NCBI RefSeq assembly: GCF_000186265.1
Contig: NC_014934.1
Coordinates: 4,650,001 to 4,714,000 of the forward strand
DNA length: 64,000 nt
Source of the DNA: Cellulophaga algicola DSM 14237
GTDB lineage: Bacteria; Bacteroidota; Bacteroidia; Flavobacteriales; Flavobacteriaceae
Direction of reading: 5' to 3'
Shown here: piece after piece, positions 10,029 through 19,880 of the stretch
How positions within the stretch are numbered: the first letter of the stretch is position 1
Layout of the letters: every line of letters begins with the position of its first letter
Notes under the pieces: generated by a model
Seen by the model: the letters and a program-made list of their open reading frames with translations, nothing else
The model's database searches: none
Told to the model about the DNA's origin: nothing
Translations under genes and position numbers: made by a program

Positions 10029-11369
10029 TTATATATTTTTCTTGTTTGTTGGTGTTTCTTCTTTTGGAAGAATATTGGTATTGTGCTCTAAATAATTCGC
10101 CAATACTTTATCTATTAATTCATCTTTTGTTAAATGATGAAAAACAGTTTTTATCTTATTTTTAAAATCTTCGGTAACGTCACGATTTGGTTTCGTTTTA
10201 AAAACTTTCTTAGCCCAAAGTAAGGCATTTGTTTCTTCAATACTCGCCGCATCTGCTTTTTCAATTTTATGAAACGTAATCCCTAGTTCTTTTTCAAAAA
10301 CAGGAATATCTGCAACTTCTTCTTGCTGTAAAATAGTAATAGAAAGTCCGTTTGCTCCTGCCCTAGCCGTTCTACCACTTCTATGCACATATAAATCATA
10401 CGTTTCTGGCAAGTGATAATTTACAACATATGATATATCCTTTACATCAATACCACGAGAGGCTAGATCTGTAGCTACTAAAATTTTTAGTTGCCCTTCT
10501 CTAAACTGCCCCATAACACGATCACGAATTACCTGCGTTAAACTCCCATGAAGTGCTCCCGATGAAAATTTGTTAATCGCTAAGTTCTTCGCTAGCTTAT
10601 TTACAGCAGCTTTTGTTTTACAGAAAATAATACCTTGTTCTCCTTCTCTAGAACTTAAGAAATGTAATAAAACATCTAATTTCTCAATAGGTTCTACGAC
10701 GATATATTGATGCTCAATACCTTGATGGCCGATAGTATCCATATCTGCCTCTAGGTGCATTACATTTTTATTCAAGTAATTCTGCACCAATTGCTTAATA
10801 GCGCCTGGCATAGTAGCTGTAAATAATAATGTTCTGCGCTCTTCTGGTAATTCTTTTACAATAGGATCTAGATCTTGCTTTAAAGCTGTCACCATTTCAT
10901 CTGCTTCATCTAACACCAAATACGAGGTATTTTTTATGTTGATGGCTTTCTGCTGAATTAAATCTACCAAACGTCCTGGTGTAGCAACAACTACGTGAGT
11001 TGCACTTTTTAATTTTTCAATCTGAGGTTTTATAGGTGTTCCTCCGCAAATTGATGCAATAACAATAGCCGGACTATATTTAGCAAACGAGACTAAATTG
11101 GCGTAAATCTGCTGTCCTAACTCCCTTGTAGGGGCCAAAATAACCACTTGAATATCGTTGTTTTTTGTATTTACCAATTGTAATAATGGCAGCCCAAATG
11201 CAGCTGTTTTTCCAGTACCCGTTTTTGCCAAAGCCACAATATCTTTCTTTGCAGTAAGTACTAGCGGAATGGTCTTCACCTGAATATCTGTAGGGGTAGT
11301 AATTTCTAAATCAGCTAAACTTTTTTGAAATACTTCGTTAACTCCTAGCTTGGAAAAATGCTTTGACAT
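10029..11369 (-). CDS. DEAD-box RNA helicase
   Basis: 446 aa with all canonical motifs: AKTGTGKT (48-55), PTREL (80-84), TPGR (130-133), DEAD (154-157), TAT (about 179-181), VATDLASRGIDV and HRSGRTARAG. It has no extra RNA-binding domain, only a short acidic/basic tail of about 70 residues, so it belongs to the compact RhlE/CsdA-like group used in ribosome assembly and cold adaptation. It lies immediately upstream of the DbpA-like helicase gene (5-bp gap) on the same strand. The start ATG at 11369 is supported by the Q-motif-like TPTDIQ starting near residue 25. Confidence 0.92.
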   Translation of the reverse strand: MSKHFSKLGVNEVFQKSLADLEITTPTDIQVKTIPLVLTAKKDIVALAKTGTGKTAAFGLPLLQLVNTKNNDIQVVILAPTRELGQQIYANLVSFAKYSPAIVIASICGGTPIKPQIEKLKSATHVVVATPGRLVDLIQQKAINIKNTSYLVLDEADEMVTALKQDLDPIVKELPEERRTLLFTATMPGAIKQLVQNYLNKNVMHLEADMDTIGHQGIEHQYIVVEPIEKLDVLLHFLSSREGEQGIIFCKTKAAVNKLAKNLAINKFSSGALHGSLTQVIRDRVMGQFREGQLKILVATDLASRGIDVKDISYVVNYHLPETYDLYVHRSGRTARAGANGLSITILQQEEVADIPVFEKELGITFHKIEKADAASIEETNALLWAKKVFKTKPNRDVTEDFKNKIKTVFHHLTKDELIDKVLANYLEHNTNILPKEETPTNKKNI

Positions 11370-11555
11370 AAAATAATTTTTCGCAAAGATAACTACAGTT
11401 TTTTTGGTATTGGTAAAGATTAGATGTTATCTGTTATTCATGAGCTTTTTTCCTAATCTAAACCCTTAATTTGAAGTGATTTATTGGATTTAACATGCAA
11501 TAGTTGTGCAGATAGTTTATATGCCCTAAACTTGTCTTGCAAAGCATTTGTGGCT

Positions 11556-12716
11556 ATGAGTATTAAATTTTATACCTCCATCTTTTTACTCTCCATTATT
11601 TTATGGAGCTGTGGGAACCCTAGTGTTGGAAAACCTAAAGCCGTACCTACCGTAGCTGCCTTACCAAAAGAAATTAAAACACCTTTGAACAATCCTAATA
11701 CTGCTGAAAAAGTACAATTAGGGAAACTCTTATTTTATGACCCTATTCTCTCTGGTGGTAAAGATATTTCTTGCGTAAGTTGCCATCATCCTGCAACGGG
11801 TTATGCTGAATTTTTAGACCTATCTATTGGTAGTAATGGAAAAGGCTTAGGTAGCAAACGAGTTTTTAATACCCCAAACACTATTCCGCTGATGAAGCGC
11901 AATTCTCCTACTATTTTAAATACCGCCTATAATGGCATTCAGGAAAAAGGCGATTATGATCCTGAAGCGGCCGCTATGTTTTGGGATGACCGCATCAAAA
12001 GCTTAGAGAAACAAGCTTTAGAGCCTATCAAAACCTTAGAAGAAATGAGGGGGCATCATTTTGATAAAAATCAGATTTTAACTGAGGTAGCAGTACGACT
12101 TGAAGCCATCCCAGAATACAAAAAACGCTTTGCCGCAGCATTTGGCTCCCATGAACCCATAGATAGTATTCATATTGCAAAAGCTATCGCTGCTTTTGAA
12201 CGCACTTTGGTCGCCAATAATTCGCGCTTTGATCAGTATATGTCTGGAGACAGCACTGCTATTTCCTTAGCTGAAAAAGAAGGTTTAGCGCTATTTAAAT
12301 CTGTGGGATGTATTAATTGCCATAGCGGTCCTATGTTCTCTGATTACAAGCTGCATGTGATTGGTGTTCCTGAAAACAAAAAAGTGTTGGTGCCAGACAG
12401 CGGTGCTGAAGAGCGTTTTGCTTTTAGAACACCCTCATTACGCAACCTACGTTTTACTGCTCCCTATATGCACAATGGCGTATTTCAAAATTTGAAAGAA
12501 GTTTTAGAATTCTATGAAGATATCTCCGTAGGCAAAACAAGAAATGAATCGGTTTCTAAAGCCATGTTTGACCCTTTGGTAGATGATTTGGAGCTAAGTG
12601 TTAAAGAAATGTCGCTACTAGTTTCATTTTTAAATACGTTGAATAATGATAATTTCGACAAAGAAATTCCCCTTACTGTTCCTAGTGGATTGGCCGTAGG
12701 AGGTAATATCCATTAA
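11556..12716 (+). CDS. Di-haem cytochrome c peroxidase (MauG/CCP family) lipoprotein
   Basis: 386 aa from ATG 11556. A longer reading from TTG 11484 is rejected because the sequence after ATG is a clean lipoprotein signal (MSIKFYTSIFLLSIILWSC). Two CxxCH haem-attachment motifs are visible: CVSCHH near the N-terminus and CINCHS about 180 residues later, with PTILN, PSLRN and APYMHNG motifs typical of bacterial CCPs. The family reduces hydrogen peroxide to water with electrons from small cytochromes in the periplasm; MauG-type members instead modify proteins. It is divergent from the helicase pair and convergent with the YHYH operon. Confidence 0.92.
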   Translation: MSIKFYTSIFLLSIILWSCGNPSVGKPKAVPTVAALPKEIKTPLNNPNTAEKVQLGKLLFYDPILSGGKDISCVSCHHPATGYAEFLDLSIGSNGKGLGSKRVFNTPNTIPLMKRNSPTILNTAYNGIQEKGDYDPEAAAMFWDDRIKSLEKQALEPIKTLEEMRGHHFDKNQILTEVAVRLEAIPEYKKRFAAAFGSHEPIDSIHIAKAIAAFERTLVANNSRFDQYMSGDSTAISLAEKEGLALFKSVGCINCHSGPMFSDYKLHVIGVPENKKVLVPDSGAEERFAFRTPSLRNLRFTAPYMHNGVFQNLKEVLEFYEDISVGKTRNESVSKAMFDPLVDDLELSVKEMSLLVSFLNTLNNDNFDKEIPLTVPSGLAVGGNIH

Positions 12717-12780
12717 ATTGATCATTTTTTTTCAATAAGAAATATAAGCTTCCGGCCCCCTAACTAGTAAAAACACAGAA

Positions 12781-12797
12781 GGAGCCTAAAAGGCTCC
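12781..12797 (-). terminator. Possible terminator hairpin
   Basis: GGAGCC-TAAAA-GGCTCC is a perfect 6-bp stem between the convergent peroxidase and DUF genes. The T-tract is weak on both strands, so termination efficiency is uncertain. Confidence 0.4.
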
Positions 12798-12886
12798 CTC
12801 ATCAACTTAAAACTAAAAGCCGAGAACTACTACATAACTCGACTCTTAATAAACAACTACTACGTACTACAATTAACTAACTCAAA

Positions 12887-13519
12887 TTATGATTTTTTTA
12901 CCACCTGTAGTGGCTTTTTCTCTTTGTAACTCATCCAGAAATAATTTACTACTCCCAGTAAAAAAACGACACTTCCAACGACGTATAATGTTGAATAATC
13001 TCTTTTCCCTTCTGTAGGTGCACTTATAAATGAATGTTCTTCTACCTTTAAATTCAAGGTATGTTGATTTTCATTATTCAATACAAATCTTGTCTTCGTA
13101 AACCCATTTTTAAATAATAATAAGGTACTCTGATTTTTATAGATCTCTTTAAAAATGGTGTTTTTCACCACTACATTTTTTAAGTTTTCAGGGATTCCAC
13201 TTAACTCAAAAACAACTTTTGTTTCGTGTCCCAGTTTTACCTGAGCACTTTTAATTTTATAGTTGACTTTGTCGTTAAACAAAAAACTTAAATTATTTTT
13301 CACATGAGCGATCACCATTTCTTTAAACTCTTCTGGGGTTTTGTATTCTTGTACTGGGTACATGGTTTTTATTTCATGTTGAAATGCTGTTAGTGCCCCT
13401 GAAATTTGTAATACCCAACTCCCATTATCTTGTTCTACCAACATCACCGTAGAAGCATCTGCCTGATGTGCTTGCACACTAAGACTAACAAAAAATAATG
13501 CAATTAATATTTTATACAT
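12887..13519 (-). CDS. Predicted membrane-anchored envelope protein, function unknown
   Basis: 210 aa with an N-terminal signal peptide (MYKILIALFFVSLSVQA) and one C-terminal transmembrane helix (about 175-195, YVVGSVVFLLGVVNYFWMSY) followed by a short basic cytoplasmic tail (KEKKPLQVVKKS). The middle is beta-rich and carries no motif I recognise. It lies 20 bp downstream of the YHYH lipoprotein gene on the same strand, so the two are likely cotranscribed. This protein may be its membrane partner, but that is inference from position only. Confidence 0.75.
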   Translation of the reverse strand: MYKILIALFFVSLSVQAHQADASTVMLVEQDNGSWVLQISGALTAFQHEIKTMYPVQEYKTPEEFKEMVIAHVKNNLSFLFNDKVNYKIKSAQVKLGHETKVVFELSGIPENLKNVVVKNTIFKEIYKNQSTLLLFKNGFTKTRFVLNNENQHTLNLKVEEHSFISAPTEGKRDYSTLYVVGSVVFLLGVVNYFWMSYKEKKPLQVVKKS

Positions 13520-13539
13520 GTTTTATGATTTTATAGGTA

Positions 13540-14559
13540 TTATTCTGCGTAAGCTCCTGACAAACAATTAATAAAACTATTTGTTCCTGGTGCAGCTACA
13601 TGATAATGATACCCTCTTGTATCATCTGAGTGTCCTCTACAATCATCTAAATCTGTTGGCTCATTTCCATCTGCATCTAATTGTGCATACATCCCAAAGC
13701 CATCCATAGCATATCCTATCTGAGCAGCATGGTCATCTGTTTGCGCTACTTGAGTAGATACGCCTGTTGCGGCATGATAATGATATCCTGCATTTAAATT
13801 AATATGTCCGCCAGCATCATCAAAAGGTGCTAAAGTATAGGCTCCTAAAATAGCATCTGTTGGAGCTGGAGCATCAAAAACAACACCGTTAAAAGCAAGT
13901 CCTCTATTGGAAGGTGCTGAAGCTGCCCCCGGAGGTCCAAAACCACCAAAAGAAAGTGCACTCGCTAATTTTACTGGGGTAACAGGTATGGTATACGTGT
14001 TACTCATATCTGTTACATATGATGGGAGACATTCTACACAGAAATTCTCATATTCCTCACCTACATCTGGATTTGCCGCATTAGCACAATCATCCTCTGT
14101 TTCTGTGGTATAAATGTCTCCATTCTCATCATACATCATCCAATTATCATCACCATAAAAAGTGGCCATATTTTCTATAAAAGCTCCATCAACATCATAC
14201 ACTTCTCCGCCTTCTAACCAAATACCTCCCGCCTCTGCACCATCTGAAATATTATCAGGACACCAAGGTCCCATGGTATGATCTGCTGGTGTACTTGTAG
14301 TTACAATTTGATAACAATCTCCCTCGGTACCGTCTGAAAGGGTACAGGGTACTAAAGTCACTGTAACCGCTCCACTATCGGTTAAAAAAAGACTAGGATC
14401 AACGTCCATGACAAGAGCATCACTCGTAGTTTCTTCTATTTCTGAATCAGCATCTGCATCTGAAGAACTATTACTACAGCTGCTACAGGCTACAAAAAAT
14501 GCCAAAGCCATCACTATCAATACTGCGTAAAATATATTTAATTTTTCAAAAATTTTCAT
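13540..14559 (-). CDS. YHYH-domain lipoprotein
   Basis: 339 aa. The signal MKIFEKLNIFYAVLIVMALAF followed by ..ACSSCSN gives a lipobox; a serine/aspartate/glutamate-rich linker follows. The C-terminal half contains YHYH twice (GYHYHAATG and GYHYHVAAPG) around DGFGMYAQLD and DDCRGHSDDTRG, the hallmark of the YHYH family. Its function is not established; His-rich pairs suggest metal binding. A second, shorter YHYH gene lies 20 kb away (34421-35227) in a cluster with SCO1. Both proteins belong in the cell envelope. Confidence 0.88.
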   Translation of the reverse strand: MKIFEKLNIFYAVLIVMALAFFVACSSCSNSSSDADADSEIEETTSDALVMDVDPSLFLTDSGAVTVTLVPCTLSDGTEGDCYQIVTTSTPADHTMGPWCPDNISDGAEAGGIWLEGGEVYDVDGAFIENMATFYGDDNWMMYDENGDIYTTETEDDCANAANPDVGEEYENFCVECLPSYVTDMSNTYTIPVTPVKLASALSFGGFGPPGAASAPSNRGLAFNGVVFDAPAPTDAILGAYTLAPFDDAGGHINLNAGYHYHAATGVSTQVAQTDDHAAQIGYAMDGFGMYAQLDADGNEPTDLDDCRGHSDDTRGYHYHVAAPGTNSFINCLSGAYAE

Positions 14560-14742
14560 GGCTTAATTGTTTAATTAATATTCTTTGATGGAGTAAATCT
14601 ACCCTATAAAAAGAATTCAAATTTTAACTATAAGCGAATCAAGAAAACTATTCAGCGAATGCCATTTCTAAATCAACGAAGCCTTTAGGGAAACAAGGAA
14701 ATAGCTCCTATGAGCGAAGAACTCAAAAATTTAACCATAAAA

Positions 14743-14766
14743 AAAGGAGCTCCTAGGAGCTCCTTT
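14743..14766 (-). terminator. Rho-independent terminator of the M3 peptidase gene
   Basis: AAAGGAGCTCCT and its perfect inverse form a 24-bp palindrome flanked by A- and T-runs, 25 bp after the peptidase stop codon on the minus strand. Confidence 0.8.
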
Positions 14767-14790
14767 AAAATTATATAAGAAAATAGATTT

Positions 14791-16914
14791 CTATTCTAAT
14801 CCTCTAGCTTTAAGCATCGGTTCTATTGTTGGATCAGAACCTCTCCAATCTTTATACATCTGCTCTAAATCTAAGGTGTTTCCTCTAGAAAGTACCATTT
14901 CTCTAAAACGTTGTCCGTTAGCACGTGTTAAACCTCCGTTATTTTCAAACCAGTTATAGGCATCGTGATGTAACATTTCTGTCCATAAATACGAATAATA
15001 TCCTGCAGCATAACCACCTCCAAAGATGTGCGCAAAATAAGTAGATCTATATCTAGGTGGTACCGCACTTACCACATCTAATTTTGTTTTTGCTAAGGCT
15101 TCTTTTTCAAAAACATTAGCATCTGCAATTTTAGTATCCGCAGCAATAACATGCCACTGCATATCTAAATTTGATGCTGCTAAGTTTTCTGTTAAGCTAT
15201 ACCCTTGATTAAAAGTTCCTGATTTTTTAATCTTGTCCAATAATGCTTGTGGAATTTGTTCTCCTGTCTTGTAGTGTACTGCATAGTTTTTTAGAATTTC
15301 AGGATATAAGGCCCAATTTTCATTAAACTGAGAAGGAAATTCTACAAAGTCTCTTGCTACTGCTGTTCCTGATAAAGAAGGATATTGCTGATCTGCAAAA
15401 AAGCCATGTAATGCATGACCAAATTCATGAAACATTGTTTCTACTTCATCATAGGTAAGCAGAGCTGGTTCACCTTCTGCTGGTTTTGGGTAATTACACA
15501 CATTATAAATCACTGGTTTTTTGTCATACAATTTAGACTGAGTAACAAAATTGCTCATCCAAGCACCACCACGTTTACTAGGTCTCGCAAAATAATCAGC
15601 ATAAAATAAGCCTAGTGCTTCCCCATTTTCTTCAAAAAGCTCATACACTAATACATCATCATGATAGGTAGGAATATCAACACGCTCTTTAAAAGTGATG
15701 CCGTATAACATTTTAGCAGCATAAAAAACACCCTTTTCTAAAACGGTCTTCGTTTCAAAATAAGGCTTAATTTGATTTTCATCCAAATCATATTTAGCAA
15801 TACGTACCATTTCTGCGTAATGGTTCCAATCCCAAGCTTCTAAAGTAAAATCCTCACCTTTGGTTTTTACCATTTGCTGAATTTCAGCTTCTTCATTTTT
15901 TGCTTTTGCTGTTGCTGCAGGAATTAAACCATTAAACATTTTAAAAACATTATCTGGAATTTCAGCCATCGTACCTTGAAGACTCCATGCTGCATAATTA
16001 GGAAAACCTAAAAGGGCTCCTTTTTTAGCCCGTAGTTCTGCTAGTTCTGTGATAATCCCCTTAGTATCCTGCGCAGAGCCATCTGTTCTATAGAAAGCCG
16101 CTTTAAATAATTTTTCTCTTGTAGCTCTATTTTCAAGACTCTGTAATAACGGTTGTTGTGTGGTGTTCAATAAAGGTATTTTCCAACCTTCGCCTTCCGT
16201 ATTCTCTAAGGATTTTAATTGTGCTTCAGAAAGTCCCGCTAATGCTGCTTTATCTGAAAAAACTAACGCTCCATTATTATTTGCTTCTAATAAAGTTTTA
16301 TTAAATTGATTTTCTAAAGCTGCTAATTTAGCATTGTACCCTTTTAAAACTTCTTTATCTTCTGGAGAAAGATTTGCCCCTGCCTTTTCGAACTGCTCAA
16401 AATAGTTCTCTATTAATTTTACAGCTTCAGCTTCTAATCCTAAGCTATCTTTTGTTTCCTGTAAGCGCTTTACGCGCTGAAATAGTTTATCATTTAAAAA
16501 AATAGCATCTTGTAACGCTGCAAATTTAGGAGCCATTTCTTCTTGAATCGCTTGAAGCATATCATTCGTATTTGCTCCTGTTAGACCGTAAAAGATATTA
16601 GAAACACGTTCTAATACTTCGCCACTTTTCTCTAAAGCTAAGATGGTATTGTCAAAAGTAGCTTCTGCCGTAGTATTGGCAATTTCCTGTATAGCTTTTT
16701 CTTGCAAGGCGATACCTTCATCTAAAGCTGGCTTAAAGTGATCGTTTGTAATTTTACTGAAATCTGGAGCAAAGTACGGTAATGTACTTTCTACCAGCAA
16801 TGGATTCTCTGAAGTATTCATAGCTTTTTCTGATGAAGATTCGTTTTTGCTTTTCGTGTCTTTACAACTCGTAAACAACACCGTAAACAAAAACATAATA
16901 CATACATTTTTCAT
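14791..16914 (-). CDS. dcp: M3-family oligopeptidase / peptidyl-dipeptidase (Dcp-like), lipoprotein
   Basis: 707 aa, the usual size for Dcp/OpdA. HEFGHALHG (HEXXH, about residues 494-498) binds the catalytic zinc; the third ligand Glu should lie in the following TENLAASNLD/VEFPSQFNENW region. N-terminal signal MKNVCIMFLFTVLFTSC has a lipobox, so the enzyme is exported and anchored in the envelope, unlike cytoplasmic OpdA. M3 enzymes hydrolyse short peptides; Dcp removes C-terminal dipeptides. Monocistronic, with its own terminator. Confidence 0.93.
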   Translation of the reverse strand: MKNVCIMFLFTVLFTSCKDTKSKNESSSEKAMNTSENPLLVESTLPYFAPDFSKITNDHFKPALDEGIALQEKAIQEIANTTAEATFDNTILALEKSGEVLERVSNIFYGLTGANTNDMLQAIQEEMAPKFAALQDAIFLNDKLFQRVKRLQETKDSLGLEAEAVKLIENYFEQFEKAGANLSPEDKEVLKGYNAKLAALENQFNKTLLEANNNGALVFSDKAALAGLSEAQLKSLENTEGEGWKIPLLNTTQQPLLQSLENRATREKLFKAAFYRTDGSAQDTKGIITELAELRAKKGALLGFPNYAAWSLQGTMAEIPDNVFKMFNGLIPAATAKAKNEEAEIQQMVKTKGEDFTLEAWDWNHYAEMVRIAKYDLDENQIKPYFETKTVLEKGVFYAAKMLYGITFKERVDIPTYHDDVLVYELFEENGEALGLFYADYFARPSKRGGAWMSNFVTQSKLYDKKPVIYNVCNYPKPAEGEPALLTYDEVETMFHEFGHALHGFFADQQYPSLSGTAVARDFVEFPSQFNENWALYPEILKNYAVHYKTGEQIPQALLDKIKKSGTFNQGYSLTENLAASNLDMQWHVIAADTKIADANVFEKEALAKTKLDVVSAVPPRYRSTYFAHIFGGGYAAGYYSYLWTEMLHHDAYNWFENNGGLTRANGQRFREMVLSRGNTLDLEQMYKDWRGSDPTIEPMLKARGLE

Positions 16915-17012
16915 GTAATTGGAATTAAAATTAGTCTCTGTAAAGATATAAAATTAGAACTGCATCTAGACGTAAATATATAAGGTGGAATTTACTATAA
17001 AAAAAAGCCGTA

Positions 17013-17471
17013 CTACTTTTCTTCTATTCTAAGTTCAAATTTTACTTTCCGTATGCCAAAATCTGTATCCCATTGTAGGACTTCCACAAAGCCTAATTTT
17101 TCATAAAGTTGCGAAGCTGGACCGTTATCTACTCCTGTTTCTACTACAAATAAAGTAGAATGGTAGTTTTCTAGGGTAAATAGCATCAATTTTCTCGCGA
17201 TTCCTTGTCTAAAAAAATCGGGATGAACTACTAAGCTTCTAATATGGATATGGCTTTCGCCTGGTATAATTTCAATCACTGCAGCTAAAACCTCCTCCTT
17301 AAAATATCCATAGAAATGCGTATCGCTTTTTTTGTAATTTTCAAGCGACCTCTTTAATGGCGGAAAATCTATCGCTTTTAATAATGCAGCTTCTATTGCA
17401 TACGATGCTTGAAAAATAACTTGCATTTTTTCTGCAACTTCCAGATCACTATTTTGAAGTTTTTTTATCAT
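17013..17471 (-). CDS. GNAT-family N-acetyltransferase
   Basis: 152 aa, single GNAT domain. Motif A is readable as VVHPDFFRQGIARKLM (about residues 82-97), the acetyl-CoA pyrophosphate-binding loop, followed by VETGVDNGPASQLYEKLGF (motif B). The substrate cannot be told. The gene stands alone, about 100 bp from the egtD stop and M3 peptidase start. Confidence 0.88.
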   Translation of the reverse strand: MIKKLQNSDLEVAEKMQVIFQASYAIEAALLKAIDFPPLKRSLENYKKSDTHFYGYFKEEVLAAVIEIIPGESHIHIRSLVVHPDFFRQGIARKLMLFTLENYHSTLFVVETGVDNGPASQLYEKLGFVEVLQWDTDFGIRKVKFELRIEEK

Positions 17472-17577
17472 CGTTGGAACATTACATATGTTTTTTTCAA
17501 TACACTAGAAACTCTTTTAGAGCATTTAAAATCTGGCCGCCAAATTAAATGACCTTAGCTTTTTTTTACGATAACCG

Positions 17578-18561
17578 TTATCCTTTAATTAGTAGATAAT
17601 CAGCAAAATAGTTCTTGCCGTCGGTAAATTTGGATTGAATGACCATAGCTGTTTCCGATAAAATAGCCTTTAAAATTTCTGTATCATATTTTCTAGAAAT
17701 CTCCGTGTGTATCTTTTCTCCTTCTTCAAAAGAAATATGCTGGTCTAAAGCAGCTATCCACACTTTTTGAGTTTTCTTACTTACTAAAAAGCTTTTAGCT
17801 ATTCCTGATTGCTCATCATATTCTGGAGCATGCTTAAAATTCCAAATGTCAAATTCTGCACCAAACTCTTTATTAATTCTGTTCAGTAAATTTAGATTAA
17901 ATGCAGCAGTAACTCCTTGTGCATCATTATATGCTGGCAAGACTACAGCCGATGGTTTGATACAATCAAGCCCCAAAAAAAGTTTATCGTTTGCGCTTAA
18001 GTTTTCAGAAAGTTGTTCCATGAAACTAGCTGCTTCATCATCTTCCATATTCCCTAAATTAGAGCCTAAGAAAAGTACCACTTTAGGGTGCTCACTATTC
18101 TTAAAACTCTCTAAAACTCCAAAATAATCGCCCTGTTGCGTTTTCACAGAAAGATTAGGAATTTCTTTTTTTAGATTTTCTTCTAGATCATCTAGCGCAT
18201 GTTGCGAAATATCTATGGGTAGGTAATCAAACTTAAAATCTTGGGCCACTAAAGGTTTTAGTAACTCTTTAGTTTTTGTACCATCTCCTGCACCTAATTC
18301 TATCAGCTCAAAATACGTGTCTTTATCCAACCCTAAAGCACTAATAATAGCATTGGGTTGCTCTCTTAAAATTTCATGCTCTGCCCTTGTCAAATAATAT
18401 TCTGGAAGATTCATTATTTTAACAAAGAGTTTATCACCTATTTCATCATAAAAGTAACGCGATGACAAAAATTTAGGACTACTATTAAGTCCTAAGTCTA
18501 CATGCGTTAAAAATGCTGTATCAATAGTTATTTCACTAGTCTGATTCCCGTGTACTGCCAT
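17578..18561 (-). CDS. egtD: L-histidine N-alpha-methyltransferase EgtD
   Basis: 327 aa. SPKFLSSRYFYDEIGDKLFVKIMNLPEYYLTRAE at the N-terminus and LIELGAGDGTKTKELL (SAM-binding loop, about 87-102) are signatures of the EgtD family, which trimethylates histidine to hercynine using three SAM. It overlaps the end of egtB by 34 bp on the same strand, which indicates translational coupling. Residues DISQHAL and LFLGSNLGNMEDDEA fit the family. With EgtB it supplies the two chemical steps specific to ergothioneine synthesis. Confidence 0.92.
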   Translation of the reverse strand: MAVHGNQTSEITIDTAFLTHVDLGLNSSPKFLSSRYFYDEIGDKLFVKIMNLPEYYLTRAEHEILREQPNAIISALGLDKDTYFELIELGAGDGTKTKELLKPLVAQDFKFDYLPIDISQHALDDLEENLKKEIPNLSVKTQQGDYFGVLESFKNSEHPKVVLFLGSNLGNMEDDEAASFMEQLSENLSANDKLFLGLDCIKPSAVVLPAYNDAQGVTAAFNLNLLNRINKEFGAEFDIWNFKHAPEYDEQSGIAKSFLVSKKTQKVWIAALDQHISFEEGEKIHTEISRKYDTEILKAILSETAMVIQSKFTDGKNYFADYLLIKG

Positions 18562-19685
18562 CTATATTTTGGATGAAAAAAGTTTCTATATGTATTTCTT
18601 TCATGACCTTCACTAGTAGCTACAGAGCTACCACGAAGTACCATGGTATTGATCATAAATTTGCCATTGTATTCTCCTACAGCGCCATCGGCAACTTTGA
18701 AATTAGGGTAAGGCAAGTACGCAGAATACGTCCACTCCCATCGTTTTCCCCAATTAAATTTTTCTGATGCTGCTTCCCATTCAAATTCTGTTGGGAGTCG
18801 CATGTTTTTAAACGTTGCAAAAGCCTGCGCTTCATAGAAGGAAACATGAGAAAGTATAGCGTCTAAATCTACAGGCTTTAAACCCGCCAGCGTGTAGTTA
18901 AACCAAGTACCCTCTTTCTGTATCCAATACAGTGGCGCAATGATATTTTCCTCTTGTACCCAAGACCAACCTTCATCTAACCAATATTTAAATTCTTGGT
19001 ACCCCCCAGCAACTATAAAAGCTATGAAATCTCTATTGGTTACTAAACCTTTAGCTAATTTATATTCATGTAAAAAAACCTTGTGCCTTCCTAGCTCATT
19101 ATCAAAACAAAACCCATCACCTTGATGGCCAATTTCATAAATACCTTCTGGCATTGCTAACCAACCGTCTGCTTTATTAGTATCCTGTACCAGGTTAAAA
19201 TTTTCATGGTAAACGGGATGAAGTGGATTGAAAGAAAACGTGTGTTTTAAATCTGTAAGTAATAATTCTTGATGTTGTTGCTCATGCTGAATGCCTAAGG
19301 TCACCAAGGTTTCTATTTCTAAAGATAGTTTGGACTTTAATAGGGCTACAATATGTTTATCTACATAGGATCTATAGCTATAAATTTCTTCGATAAGCGG
19401 TCTGGTCATAGCACCCCTCAGAGAACGTGTGGCCCTTTCACCGACTGTTTGGTAATAGCTATTAAAAAGGTAGGAGAAATCTTTGTTGAAAATAACATAG
19501 TTTTCGTCGAATTTTTTAAGAATCATTTCCTCAAAAAACCATGTAATATGTGCTAAATGCCATTTTGGTGGACTCGCAAAAGCAACGGGTTGTGCATTAT
19601 AATCTTCTGGTGCAAGTGGCGCACACAACGCTACGGAATGCGCTCGTGTTTTTTTAAATTGATGTATTAACTCGTGGTTAGTCAT
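18528..19685 (-). CDS. egtB: Ergothioneine sulfoxide synthase EgtB
   Basis: 385 aa. N-terminal DinB-like domain with WHLAH (His43/His46) and HEQQHQE (134-140; HX3HXE iron ligands), then the formylglycine-generating-enzyme-like domain ending TYRNFFHPKYRWQYTGIRLVK. EgtB is a non-haem iron enzyme joining hercynine to a thiol donor (gamma-glutamylcysteine or cysteine) with oxygen. There is no fused methyltransferase domain, so it is not OvoA. egtA, egtC and a C-S lyase are not next to it; a cysteine-using EgtB or an unlinked lyase is probable. Start ATG 19685. Confidence 0.92.
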   Translation of the reverse strand: MTNHELIHQFKKTRAHSVALCAPLAPEDYNAQPVAFASPPKWHLAHITWFFEEMILKKFDENYVIFNKDFSYLFNSYYQTVGERATRSLRGAMTRPLIEEIYSYRSYVDKHIVALLKSKLSLEIETLVTLGIQHEQQHQELLLTDLKHTFSFNPLHPVYHENFNLVQDTNKADGWLAMPEGIYEIGHQGDGFCFDNELGRHKVFLHEYKLAKGLVTNRDFIAFIVAGGYQEFKYWLDEGWSWVQEENIIAPLYWIQKEGTWFNYTLAGLKPVDLDAILSHVSFYEAQAFATFKNMRLPTEFEWEAASEKFNWGKRWEWTYSAYLPYPNFKVADGAVGEYNGKFMINTMVLRGSSVATSEGHERNTYRNFFHPKYRWQYTGIRLVK

Positions 19686-19880
19686 TTAAATAGGTCCTAT
19701 AAATCAAATGTAATAGCTTGTAAAAGCTACATTTTGCTCTATTGATTTTATTTTTAGTCGAGAAGAATTCAATTCCTTAACGAAAAATGTGATGTCCTAA
19801 AGTTAAAACTATTTTTTAAACCTAAACACTACAGGGATGCTAACAAATTATTAATTTCCTTATTTAAAATGAAATTTTTG

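Noticed and set aside
11484-11555. Upstream TTG start of the peroxidase gene
   Set aside because: The 24 extra residues precede a complete lipoprotein signal at ATG 11556.
17578-19685. OvoA (ovothiol) synthesis
   Set aside because: OvoA carries a fused C-terminal methyltransferase; here EgtB and EgtD are separate and EgtD has the histidine-trimethylating family signature.
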